From the NCBI GenBank assembly GCA_035315885.1, contig DATFXM010000095.1:6124-70123 (forward strand): a DNA stretch of 64,000 bases, in the 5' to 3' direction. The stretch comes from DATFXM01 sp035315885. GTDB taxonomy: Bacteria > Acidobacteriota > Blastocatellia > UBA7656. Position numbers and translations under genes: made by a program. Position 1 is the first letter of the stretch, and each line of letters begins with the position of its first letter. Shown here one piece after another: positions 51,562-60,349 of this stretch. The notes beneath the pieces were generated by a model that saw only the letters and a list, made by a program, of their open reading frames with translations, was not told the DNA's origin and did not search any database.

Positions 51562-54500
51562 CTTCCCAATTTGCTTCAGCAGTTCTCGAACCGCCGCATC
51601 AAGCTGACTATCTCGCCCACTGTAGCTCTCGCCGATCGGCCGCTGCACATCCACGTCTACCGCGCGTGGCCTCATCTCCATCACCTGACCGTCCGACCCC
51701 TGCACCTTTATGAATGGCACTCGGATGTTCGTACCGTCGATTAAACTGAACCCCGAAGTGTAGATGATCCATCCCCCCGTGGGCTCGCCCACCACCTTTC
51801 CAATCTTCAGACTTCGATAGCCCTCGGTGAAATCCTCGGCGTCTGACAGCGAATGCTGGTTCGTCACCAGGATGGTCGGAGATTCAAGCGCACGCTGTCC
51901 AAGAACCGTCCTGGCAGGCGCCGGTGGAAAGTCTCGCCTGGTCATTGTCATATAGCCCCGACGAGCAAAAACATCGATCGCGTACGCGTTCACAAACCCG
52001 CCGTTGTTGTTCCGAACGTCTATCACCACCCCTTCACGAGAATGATTCTCGACGTCCAAATCAACAAAAAGCTGCGCGAGCGACCCGCTGCCCATGTCGA
52101 ACATATGCACGTACCCGAGACGGCCGTTGCTGATCCGCGCGACATAGTCACGCCTCTCTTCAACCCACTTTCGATAAAGAAGACCTTTCTCGGTCGCACC
52201 GCTTACCGGCTGAACCGCTAATTCCCGTTTGTCAGAACCGTCCGCCTTCGAGCTCACCGTCACAGTAACGCGCTTGCCTATCTTGAAACTCAATAGCTCG
52301 TCCAGATTCGTTCGCGCACCCAGAGTTGTCCCGTCCACCGCCAACAGAAACTCACCGGCCTTGATTCCAGCTAGCGCTGCAGGGCTCAGAGGTATTACCT
52401 CGTTGATCCTCAAACGCCCGGCGCTTTCGTATTCTCCTCGATCGAACCGGACACCGAGCCTACCCGTAGTCGATGTGTTGGGGTTGAAAGGCCCGGACAC
52501 GCCCGAGTGAGAGGCATTCAACTCTCCCACCATCAGCGAAAGTATTCGGCGCATCTCGTCAGCCGTGCGTGCCCCCTGAGCTCTAGGCTCGTATTGTCGA
52601 CGAACCGCCTGCCAGTCGACGCCGTGATAAGCCGGGTCATAGAAATAATCCCGTTGTATCGTCCATGCCTGGTTGAATACTTCGGCCTTTTCTCGCGCGA
52701 AGTCGACATCCATCTCGACCGCGACCGCAAGCGGACGAGTGACTCGAGTGTCCAACGGCACCACGTTGATCCTACCCTGCTCGAGATAGAACACTTCTTT
52801 GCTGTCAGGCGAAAACTGCGCGTCTGTCTTGAAACCCGGTGTAGAGGTGAGCTGCCGCGCAACCGCCGGCTCGCGTGCCAGCTCATCAAGGGAATAAATG
52901 TAGAGGTTCTGCTGATTGGCTGCCGCGGCAATCATCAAAAGCCACTTCCCGTCCGGGCTGATCGAATGAAAGTTGGCATCGATACCAGTCGGCAGCAGGG
53001 TCAATCTCCGTCGAATGTCGTCGAACACTATTTCCACCGGTTTCACCGGCTTCTTGGAGTCATCGCGCGCACCCGGTTGCTGGCCCGCCGGCTGTTCCTG
53101 CGACGAGCTGGGGACGCGCGGCGGAGATGTCGGACTCTCCTTGAACAAGTCCCGGAATTGATCTTCGCGAAAACGAGGTGTACGAGGGATCAGATCTATT
53201 CGGGCGACTTGCCCGTTCTCAGTCCTCTGGCTCGTATCAAACAGGACAAACGCGCCATCCGGACTCCAGGACACCGTGTTGCTGAAGACGTTCGCCAAAA
53301 AACTGATGGCGCGTGGCTGTCCTCCGCTTACGGGAACCGCGTAGATATTCTTGAATGATTTCGCCGAGGTCGATGAGTAGGAAATCCACTTTCCATCGGG
53401 CGACCAGGTGAACGCGCGCCGTGAACCAAAAGGCATCTTATCGAATGTCCCGGTTGCCAGCACGTGCTCTTGCTTTGAATCGAGATCCAATATGCACAAC
53501 TCGCGGGCATTGCGCTCGAACGCCAGGCTCTTTCCATCCGGGGAAAAGCGCGGCACTGCATCGTCGCCGTTTGCGCGCGTAAGCTGTGTCTCAACAGACG
53601 ACGAGAAGTCGTAGAGAAAAATATGTGGGGTGCCATCCCTATCAGAAACGTAAGCGAGCTGCTTGCTGTCGGGCGACCAGGTCACTTGCGATTCACTGGC
53701 CGCGCTGTAGGTCACTCGCGCGGCATCACCTCCATCTTTAGCCGACGCCGCGAAAACTTCCCCGCGAACAACGAATGCAATTTTTTTTCCGTCGGGCGAC
53801 AAACTCAGCTCCTGGATTTGATCCGTCAGCCGCAGATGCTCGACGCCCGGTGAAGAGGGCGCTCCTCGTCTGTTGATCGATACTTCGTGCGCCTGCCCGC
53901 TGGCGGTGTCGAGAGTCCAGATGCCGAAGTCCCTCTCGAAGACAATCATACGTCCGTCGTAAGAGATGTTTGGCCACAATACGCGTCCGTCCTTGAATCG
54001 GGTCACCTGTCGGGCATCATCATTTGTAGCACTGGCAGCAGAGCGCTTCTGGCTCGACCCGTCGAAAACTGTCTTCTGGCTCCAGATGTTTTGCGCACCA
54101 TTGCGGTCCGACACGAAGTAGATCGTAGATCCGTCGTGACTCCACATCGGCCACATGTTCTTGCCGCCGACTGCAGTCAGTCTCGCGTATTCACGGTCGC
54201 CGGTGCCTTGCCCTGAAGGGGCCTCGTCCTTCATTAGCCAGATGTCGCACTCATCCAGATGAGAATGTCCTTTTCGCCACCATTGCCCCGACGCGATCCC
54301 GCGCCCGGTGAAAGCAAGCAAGCGCCCATCGGGCGATGGAGCGCTGAAGAACTCATTGGCGTACCGATCGGCGCTGACCTGCATCGGGGTTCCACCTTCT
54401 ACGCTGACGCGGAAGATATCGCTCATCCCTGAGATGTCACGACTCGTGGAAGAGAAGTAGATCCATTTCCCATCGTGTGACCACCCGTCAAGCTGGTCTA

Positions 54501-54924
54501 ACAAATCGTCGAACGTCAAACGTCTGGTGTCTCCGCTGTCGAAGTTCAGGACGTAAATATCTCCGTTGCCGGTGCGGGTCGAGACAAATGCGAGCTTGCG
54601 TCCATCAGGCGAGTAGACGGGCCGCGACTCGTTTGCAGGATTCGACACCAGAAGCCTGGCGTCGCCTCCGGAAGCCGCGACAGTCCAGATGTCACCGCCA
54701 GAGACGAACGCGATTTCGGAGCGGTCTGGAGAAATTGCCGGCTCCGCAAACGACGCCAAGCCAGTAGGTGTCGTGGATTCAACTGCGAATGCAGCGGTCG
54801 CCGTTTCAATGCGGAATTCGTGGCGCTGACCCGAGGCGCCTGCAGTCGCGATCGACAACGAGACTGATGCAATGACCGATGCAACTGCTAGCGAGCGTAG
54901 TGGGCGGGTGAGATTGCTTGTCAT
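51559..54924 (-). CDS. Tricorn-protease homologue (beta-propeller, PDZ, S41 peptidase)
   Basis: A 1121-residue exported protein. A signal peptide is followed by two sets of TolB/PD40-type propeller repeats (many SPDG or SxDGK motifs, e.g. YSPDGRKLAFVS, WSPDGKWISY), a tricorn core segment, a PDZ domain (LSPAALAGIKAGEFLLAVDG), and the S41 catalytic part with VVIDVRNNNGG and the nucleophile region NQHSLSDAEDFTEGYR, then EPTGGW. Length fits tricorn (about 1070). It degrades peptides released by other proteases. ATG 54924 has AAGG 7 bases upstream; the frame is open to 55290 but overlaps the divergent gene. Confidence 0.92.
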   Translation of the reverse strand: MTSNLTRPLRSLAVASVIASVSLSIATAGASGQRHEFRIETATAAFAVESTTPTGLASFAEPAISPDRSEIAFVSGGDIWTVAASGGDARLLVSNPANESRPVYSPDGRKLAFVSTRTGNGDIYVLNFDSGDTRRLTFDDLLDQLDGWSHDGKWIYFSSTSRDISGMSDIFRVSVEGGTPMQVSADRYANEFFSAPSPDGRLLAFTGRGIASGQWWRKGHSHLDECDIWLMKDEAPSGQGTGDREYARLTAVGGKNMWPMWSHDGSTIYFVSDRNGAQNIWSQKTVFDGSSQKRSAASATNDDARQVTRFKDGRVLWPNISYDGRMIVFERDFGIWTLDTASGQAHEVSINRRGAPSSPGVEHLRLTDQIQELSLSPDGKKIAFVVRGEVFAASAKDGGDAARVTYSAASESQVTWSPDSKQLAYVSDRDGTPHIFLYDFSSSVETQLTRANGDDAVPRFSPDGKSLAFERNARELCILDLDSKQEHVLATGTFDKMPFGSRRAFTWSPDGKWISYSSTSAKSFKNIYAVPVSGGQPRAISFLANVFSNTVSWSPDGAFVLFDTSQRTENGQVARIDLIPRTPRFREDQFRDLFKESPTSPPRVPSSSQEQPAGQQPGARDDSKKPVKPVEIVFDDIRRRLTLLPTGIDANFHSISPDGKWLLMIAAAANQQNLYIYSLDELAREPAVARQLTSTPGFKTDAQFSPDSKEVFYLEQGRINVVPLDTRVTRPLAVAVEMDVDFAREKAEVFNQAWTIQRDYFYDPAYHGVDWQAVRRQYEPRAQGARTADEMRRILSLMVGELNASHSGVSGPFNPNTSTTGRLGVRFDRGEYESAGRLRINEVIPLSPAALAGIKAGEFLLAVDGTTLGARTNLDELLSFKIGKRVTVTVSSKADGSDKRELAVQPVSGATEKGLLYRKWVEERRDYVARISNGRLGYVHMFDMGSGSLAQLFVDLDVENHSREGVVIDVRNNNGGFVNAYAIDVFARRGYMTMTRRDFPPAPARTVLGQRALESPTILVTNQHSLSDAEDFTEGYRSLKIGKVVGEPTGGWIIYTSGFSLIDGTNIRVPFIKVQGSDGQVMEMRPRAVDVDVQRPIGESYSGRDSQLDAAVRELLKQIGK

Positions 54925-54991
54925 AACAGGCCTTCTACTCTCGTGGTGATGCGTTGTCAATTCAACTGCCAGCCCGAATAGGGCAACGGAT

Positions 54992-55573
54992 TTGGCCTGC
55001 CGTGCCGGAATCACAAAGTGGTATGATCCTGCCGAATTGGCCACTGAACTTAAAGAGACTGAACCAACGCGATCGGCGCAGCCTGAGACCGCTGCAAGAG
55101 AGCACCGCCCTCGAGACACCGGTCTCTGGCTTATCGGATTGTTCAAACTGGCGAAAGGGCTCTTGTTGATCGTCGCGGGCGCCGGCGCCCTGAAGCTGAT
55201 CCACCACGATGTAGGGGGAATCGCCACAAGAGTCATCGAAGCCATCCACGTCGATCCTGACAACAAGTACGTGCACAAACTCTTGAACAAGCTTCTTCTT
55301 GTAGACGATCACCGACTGCGTGCGATCAGTGCCGGGTCGTTTGTGTACGCCGCTCTCGTATTGACCGAGGGATTCGGTCTTATAAAGAAGAAGCATTGGG
55401 CGGAATACTTGACGGTTGTTGCTACGGCGTTGCTGATGCCGCTTGAGGTTTATGAGATCACACGGAGGGTGACATTCACTCGGATTGCGATTCTGATCTT
55501 GAATGGTGTGATCGTGTGGTACCTGATCTGGAAGATTCGCTCTCAGCGCCCGTCGATGGGAGATGAGGAGTGA
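54992..55573 (+). CDS. DUF2127 membrane protein
   Basis: A 193-residue protein with four hydrophobic segments (GLWLIGLFKLAKGLLLIVAG, ISAGSFVYAALVLTEGFGLI, YLTVVATALLMPLEVYEI, IAILILNGVIVWYLIW). The pattern is that of DUF2127, uncharacterised bacterial membrane proteins. The only early start is TTG 54992, with a poor ribosome site; the true start could be slightly different. Divergent from the tricorn gene by 67 bases. The TGA stop lies in the purine-rich edge of a repeat element. Confidence 0.82.
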   Translation: MACRAGITKWYDPAELATELKETEPTRSAQPETAAREHRPRDTGLWLIGLFKLAKGLLLIVAGAGALKLIHHDVGGIATRVIEAIHVDPDNKYVHKLLNKLLLVDDHRLRAISAGSFVYAALVLTEGFGLIKKKHWAEYLTVVATALLMPLEVYEITRRVTFTRIAILILNGVIVWYLIWKIRSQRPSMGDEE

Positions 55574-55740
55574 GGGCATGAGGAGTCGAATGGGCGAAGG
55601 GGCGACGCGGGGAGACGCGGTGAGGAGACGCGGAGACGCAGGTTGACCGTCGCCCATTCGCCCAGTCCTCTCCACCTTCCCGGGTCACTCCTCCCCGCGT
55701 CTCCGCGTCTCTCCTCCCCCTCCCCTCATCTCAAGTCCCT
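55562..55740. repeat. Palindromic octamer-type GC-rich element
   Basis: Purine half: GAGGAGTGAGGG, ATGGGCGAAGGGGCGACG, CGGGGAGACGCGG, GGAGACGC twice with period 8. Pyrimidine half: CGTCGCCCATTCGCCC, CTCCCCGCGTCTCCGCGTCT, CCCCTCATCTC. The halves are inverted. The TGA stop of the DUF2127 gene is in the first block. No gene in the 340-base gap. Confidence 0.75.
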
Positions 55741-55913
55741 AGTGTCACAATGTGTCATTCGAAGGTGCCGCGCTGCAGTACGTGACACGTTCCGTCCGGT
55801 CGTTCTTCTGCTGTGTTGCGCGCCGGTTTTTTCGAACTAGATTTGACCGTACCCGGTAGGGGTTAGCGGGTCATGCTGGCCTTTGCATTGCTTTATCGCA
55901 GAGGTCTTCAGTT

Positions 55914-56378
55914 ATGACAGAACTAGTTCGACAACTTGACAAAGCGGCCGCCGAGGCAAAAGCCCGGCGCGCACCGGTTTCCGAACAGGTCTACGACGCC
56001 CCGATTACTGAAGTCACCGTTACCCCAACTCGGGATGGTTCCGATCGATCTATTCTGGTTTCGATTGGAATAATCCTGGGCTGTGTCCTCTGTGGCGGAA
56101 TTCTCTGGGTGCTGGCGACCGGTTCGAGCGCTAAAGACGCGTCGGAGCATTCTTCTGTTGTTACGCCAGTCTCGCAGTCTCCTGTGGAAACTGCGTCCGA
56201 CGACAAACCGGCTGCCCAGTCCAACTCGGGGGCGCCGGATACAAGAAAGAGCTCAAGCCGTTACGAGTCGAAGAAAAACAAGAGCACTCGTGCTCAAAAG
56301 GCCGACGAGAAGAGGTTTGGCAGGGCTTACGTGCTGACCGAGCCCGGCAGAACCCCTAAGATGTTCGAAGCCCAGTAA
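55914..56378 (+). CDS. Small single-span membrane protein of unknown function
   Basis: A 154-residue protein: cytoplasmic head of 45 residues, TM helix about 46-68 (ILVSIGIILGCVLCGGILWVLA), then a Ser/Lys-rich disordered tail ending RFGRAYVLTEPGRTPKMFEAQ. No family recognised. AGAGGT is 8 bases before the ATG. Upstream of the phosphofructokinase pair but separated from it by a 238-base gap containing repeats. Confidence 0.7.
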   Translation: MTELVRQLDKAAAEAKARRAPVSEQVYDAPITEVTVTPTRDGSDRSILVSIGIILGCVLCGGILWVLATGSSAKDASEHSSVVTPVSQSPVETASDDKPAAQSNSGAPDTRKSSSRYESKKNKSTRAQKADEKRFGRAYVLTEPGRTPKMFEAQ

Positions 56379-56397
56379 CCGCTTTCTTGCCATCCCA

Positions 56398-56417
56398 TCG
56401 CGACCCAAGAGTCGCGA
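56398..56417. repeat. 7-bp hairpin
   Basis: TCGCGAC, loop CCAAGA, GTCGCGA, shortly after the stop at 56378. No T-tract. Confidence 0.5.
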
Positions 56418-56494
56418 CCCGTCGACGACGCATTCAAACACCGGCGTTGCGCGGTCGTATTGCGCACGCGCTGCCGTTGAGAGTCACCCGGCTC

Positions 56495-56557
56495 AGCACT
56501 CAGCACTCAGCACTCGCCACTCGCCACTCGCCACTCGCCACTCGCCACTCGCTTCTC
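56495..56557 (+). repeat. Nine-unit tandem heptamer array
   Basis: Three AGCACTC, five GCCACTC and one GCTTCTC, without interruption. It has no inverted partner nearby. It ends 59 bases before the phosphofructokinase start and so lies in or near that gene's promoter. Confidence 0.93.
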
Positions 56558-56616
56558 GCTACACAGAACGCTGCCCGATTTATTAGAATCCTCACTGCTG
56601 AACAAGCAGGTGACTT

Positions 56617-57882
56617 ATGCCAAACTCCAATACTCTAGCGATACTTGTCGGCGGCGGACCTGCCCCGGGTATCAACGCGGTCATCTCTGCCGCGACAATC
56701 GAGGCTATCAACGAAGGATTCAAGGTCCTCGGCGTCTCCGAGGGATTCAAATGGCTGATTCGCGAGGACACCTCTCGCGTCCGGCCTCTTACGATCGATG
56801 ACGTTTCACGCGTTCACCTCGATGGCGGCTCGATACTCGGCACTGCCCGTGATAACCCGACCAAGTCCGACGAGGCTATCAATTCTGTGGTTAGTACTCT
56901 CCGGTCCCTGGGAGTAACTCATCTGGTGACGATTGGAGGCGACGACACGGCGTTGTCTTCCAGTTACGTTGCAGAACGCTCGGGCCGGGAGATTCGCGTA
57001 GTTCACGTCCCCAAGACCATTGACAACGACTTACCTCTGCCCGGACACATTCCGACCTTCGGATATCAGACAGCACGGCACGCAGGCGTCGAGCTTGTCC
57101 GAAACCTCTTGGAAGATGCGAAGTCGACTAAGCGCTGGTACGTAGTCGTAGCCATGGGCAGGAAGGCAGGTCATCTTGCGCTAGGCATCGGCAAAGCGGC
57201 GGGTGCGACCCTCACGGTCATCGGAGAAGAGTTCGGCCGCCATACAGTCGCCTTCTCGGAAATTTGCGACATTGTAGAAGGAGCGGTCATCAAGAGACGC
57301 GCATTGGGACTACAGCACGGCGTGGCGGTTCTGGCGGAGGGGCTGATCGAGAAGCTTGATCCCGAGGAGATGGCCGGCCTTCAGGACGTCGAGCGCGACG
57401 AGCACGGCCACATTCGCTTCGCCGAGGTTGACCTCGCCCGGAAGGTCAAAATTGAGGTGCAGGGTAGACTCGCTCTGCGCGGCATCAAGATAACCTTCGC
57501 AAACAAGAACATCGGTTACGAGCTTCGTTGCGCGGATCCCATACCCTTCGACGCCGCGTATTGTCGCGACCTGGGCTACAGCGCGATTCGTTTTCTACTC
57601 GCAGGCGGGAGCGACGCAATGGTGAGCATCCAGGGCGGAAGACTTGTTCCCTTGACGTTTGCCGAGATTCGGGAGCCGGAAACCGGAAAGACCCGAATTA
57701 GAATGGTCAATGTTGACGGAGAGGGTTATCGAGTCGCGCGCGAGTACATGGTCAGACTTGAGCCGGGGGACTTCACCGACCCGGGTTGGATTGAAAAACT
57801 CGCCGATGCCGGGCACCTGACGGCCGGCGAATTCATGGATCGATTCGGCTATCTCAAAAGAAAGGAGCCGAATCGCCTCTGA
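56617..57882 (+). CDS. 6-phosphofructokinase, PPi-type signature (first of tandem pair)
   Basis: A 421-residue enzyme converting fructose 6-phosphate to the 1,6-bisphosphate. The nucleotide-binding GGGPAPGINAVI, then TIGGDDTALSS and PKTIDNDLPLPG: Asp at the GGDG position and Lys before TIDND are the two residues that mark pyrophosphate-dependent enzymes (GGDGS and PGTIDND in ATP enzymes). MGRKAGHLALGIG binds the sugar phosphate. It is followed after 19 bases by a paralogue, so an operon. The phosphoryl donor is inferred from these residues, not proven. Confidence 0.92.
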   Translation: MPNSNTLAILVGGGPAPGINAVISAATIEAINEGFKVLGVSEGFKWLIREDTSRVRPLTIDDVSRVHLDGGSILGTARDNPTKSDEAINSVVSTLRSLGVTHLVTIGGDDTALSSSYVAERSGREIRVVHVPKTIDNDLPLPGHIPTFGYQTARHAGVELVRNLLEDAKSTKRWYVVVAMGRKAGHLALGIGKAAGATLTVIGEEFGRHTVAFSEICDIVEGAVIKRRALGLQHGVAVLAEGLIEKLDPEEMAGLQDVERDEHGHIRFAEVDLARKVKIEVQGRLALRGIKITFANKNIGYELRCADPIPFDAAYCRDLGYSAIRFLLAGGSDAMVSIQGGRLVPLTFAEIREPETGKTRIRMVNVDGEGYRVAREYMVRLEPGDFTDPGWIEKLADAGHLTAGEFMDRFGYLKRKEPNRL

Positions 57883-57901
57883 GCGTCGGACCAATCAGCA
57901 G

Positions 57902-59146
57902 ATGGCAATAAAACGAATTGGAATTCTTGTAGGTGGAGGTCCCGCTCCGGGAACTAACGGAGTCATCTCTGCGGTAGCAATCGAGTCTATCAAGCGCAAC
58001 TGTACGCCGATCGGGTTTCACGACGGATTTGAGTGGCTTGGCCAGCGATTCACCGACGAGCAGCACGAGCTGACAATAGACGAGGTCTCGAGGGTCCATC
58101 TGGACGGCGGCGTGATGCTGGGCACGTCCCGCAGCGACGTCACTCGCGACGCACAAACTCTCTCCAACGCAATTGCCGCGCTGAAGAAACTGGGCATCGA
58201 AGCCCTGGTTACGATCGGGGGCGACGATCTTGTCCGAAGCTCGGTTGCAATCGAGAGGGAGAGTCACGGAGCAATCAAAGTCGTTCAAGTCCCCAAAAGC
58301 ATCGACAACGACATGTTCTTGCCGCATTCATTGGTGACCCTCGGATACGAAACCGCGCGCCACGTCGGAGTTGAGCTTGTGAAGCGCCTCATGGAAGATG
58401 CGCGGACGACGTTGCGCTGGTACGTAGGTGTGACTATGGGAAGGCCTACCGGTCACCTGACGCTCGGAATCGGAAAGGCGGCGAGCGCAACCTGTACGAT
58501 CATCCCCGAAGAATTCCGAAAGCAAACGATATCGCTTTCAGAAATCGCAGACATCGTTGAAGGCACAATTATCAAGCGAAAGGCTATGGACCGGCCGCAC
58601 GGAATCGTGCTCCTCTCCGAGGCACTCGTCGAGCACTTTGACCCAAGGGAAGTCGCCGAGCTTCAGGACGTCGATCGCGACGCGCAAGGACACCTTCGAG
58701 TGACCGAGATCGACCTGGGACGCAAAGTGAAGAGCGAAGTTCAGACCCGCCTCGAACGAAGAGGTGTCAAGGTGACTATCGTGGATAAAACGATAGGCTA
58801 CGAGCTTCGTTGCGCATCTCCTATTCCGTACGATGCCGAGTACGCGCGGGATTTGGGTTACGCAGCAGTGAACTACCTGTTGAAGGGCGGCTCCGGTTCG
58901 ATGATCACAATTCAAGGTGGCGAGTTTCATCCGGCATCATTCGAGGACGTACTGGACGTCAAGACCGGAGCGGGCCGGCAGCGCATGGTTGATGTCGACA
59001 CCGAGAGCTATCAGGTTGCGCGTGACTATATGGTTAGGATTGGTGCCAAGGATTTTGTCGACGAAGCGTGGGTTGGTAAGCTTGCGGAGGCCGGCGGACT
59101 TTCAAGGCAGGAATTCGCCGAGCGGTTCGGAAAATTCGCATCGTAG
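57902..59146 (+). CDS. 6-phosphofructokinase, PPi-type signature (second of tandem pair)
   Basis: A 414-residue paralogue of the preceding gene, similar along its whole length (GGGPAPGTNGVI, TIGGDDLVRSS, PKSIDNDMFLPH, MGRPTGHLTLGIG). The PPi-type Asp and Lys are kept, but the catalytic-loop TIDND is SIDND and the PLPG after it is changed to FLPH. The two may form a hetero-oligomer, like alpha/beta PPi-phosphofructokinases, or one may be regulatory. No strong ribosome site, suggesting coupling to the first gene. Confidence 0.9.
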   Translation: MAIKRIGILVGGGPAPGTNGVISAVAIESIKRNCTPIGFHDGFEWLGQRFTDEQHELTIDEVSRVHLDGGVMLGTSRSDVTRDAQTLSNAIAALKKLGIEALVTIGGDDLVRSSVAIERESHGAIKVVQVPKSIDNDMFLPHSLVTLGYETARHVGVELVKRLMEDARTTLRWYVGVTMGRPTGHLTLGIGKAASATCTIIPEEFRKQTISLSEIADIVEGTIIKRKAMDRPHGIVLLSEALVEHFDPREVAELQDVDRDAQGHLRVTEIDLGRKVKSEVQTRLERRGVKVTIVDKTIGYELRCASPIPYDAEYARDLGYAAVNYLLKGGSGSMITIQGGEFHPASFEDVLDVKTGAGRQRMVDVDTESYQVARDYMVRIGAKDFVDEAWVGKLAEAGGLSRQEFAERFGKFAS

Positions 59147-59188
59147 TGCGAGCCGAATCTGCGTATTTGCTGCGGCACGGGATTCCAA

Positions 59189-60322
59189 ATGAAAACACTG
59201 GGGCTGATAGCAGGGCTCGGGTTGATCCTCGGCATCTGGTGGGACGCCTTTGAGACGGTCATCCTGCCTCGAAGAGTCACTCGACGTTTCCGCATCAGCC
59301 GAACCTTCTATCGTACTTCCTGGATTCCCTTCTCGGCGTTCTTGCGGAAGATGTCCGCAGGAAAACGCAGAGAGACGCTTCTCGGATACTATGGTCCGCT
59401 GTCCCTGCTGATGCTGCTCAGCATCTGGGCAACTGCTCTGATTTTCGGCTTCGCGTTGTTGCATTGGTCAGTTGGGACAAAACTGAATGCTCCGCAGGAA
59501 AGTGTCCAGTTTACCACGTACGCCTACCTGAGCGGTGTTACTTTCTTCACGCTTGGTTTTGGTGACCTTGTACCGTTGGAGCCACTGGGTCGCGTGCTTG
59601 CGGTTCTGGAATGCGGCACCGGGTTTGGATTCCTTGCGATCATCATCGGCTATTTGCCGGTTATCTACCAGGCATTCTCTCGACGCGAGGCGACAATCTC
59701 ACTACTCGACGCGAGGGCAGGATCGCCTCCGACTGCACTCGAGCTGTTGCGCCGCCACAGCGAGGACGGCGGCATGGATGAACTCAAGCAGGTGCTGAAA
59801 GACCTGGAGCGCTGGTCTGCGGAATTGCTCGAGAGCCACCTGTCTTACGTGGTGCTGTGTTTCTATAGATCGCAGCACACAAATCAATCGTGGATCGCAG
59901 CGCTTGCGGCGATTCTGGACGCGACCGCTCTGGTAATCGTCGGACTCGACGGCGCACCGTTGCGCCAGGCTCGCCTCACTTTTGCAATGGCGCGTCACGC
60001 GGTTGTGGACCTGGCGCAGATTTTCAGCACTGCACCAAAGCCGATGGAAGAAGATCGGCTGCCTGGCCCGGCCCTTGCGGAATTGAGATCGAGGCTTGGC
60101 GAAGTCGGTTTGAGGCTTCGGGAAGGCGATGACGCCACGGCGCACCTGACTGCGCTGCGCGCGAAGTATGAGCCTTATTTGAACGCGCTGGGCTACTATT
60201 TATTGATGGACCTGCCGCCGTGGATGACGCGTGCCGAGAAAGCGGACAACTGGCAGGTTAGCGCGTGGGACCGGGGAAAGCCTGGCTCAATGCTCACGGA
60301 TCGCGACCCCCGGCATTTTTGA
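59189..60322 (+). CDS. Two-helix potassium-channel-type protein with large cytoplasmic tail
   Basis: A 377-residue protein. TM at about 3-20; TM about 70-92 (LSLLMLLSIWATALIFGFALL); a pore loop with selectivity filter TLGFGDL; TM about 128-150 (LAVLECGTGFGFLAIIIGYL). The remaining 220 residues are helical and cytoplasmic without a recognisable RCK/TrkA domain. TLGFGD is a close variant of TVGYGD, so cation (probably potassium) selective. It starts 42 bases after the second phosphofructokinase. Its TGA stop is the first part of a heptamer hairpin. Confidence 0.85.
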   Translation: MKTLGLIAGLGLILGIWWDAFETVILPRRVTRRFRISRTFYRTSWIPFSAFLRKMSAGKRRETLLGYYGPLSLLMLLSIWATALIFGFALLHWSVGTKLNAPQESVQFTTYAYLSGVTFFTLGFGDLVPLEPLGRVLAVLECGTGFGFLAIIIGYLPVIYQAFSRREATISLLDARAGSPPTALELLRRHSEDGGMDELKQVLKDLERWSAELLESHLSYVVLCFYRSQHTNQSWIAALAAILDATALVIVGLDGAPLRQARLTFAMARHAVVDLAQIFSTAPKPMEEDRLPGPALAELRSRLGEVGLRLREGDDATAHLTALRAKYEPYLNALGYYLLMDLPPWMTRAEKADNWQVSAWDRGKPGSMLTDRDPRHF

Positions 60323-60349
60323 GTTCTGAGTTGTGAGATCTCAGAACTT
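60321..60349. repeat. Heptamer hairpin holding both convergent stop codons
   Basis: AGTTCTGAG at 60322-60330 pairs with CTCAGAACT at 60340-60348. The TGA of the channel gene ends at 60322, and the TGA of the convergent regulator (minus strand) is at 60341-60343, both at or inside the arms. Confidence 0.85.
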
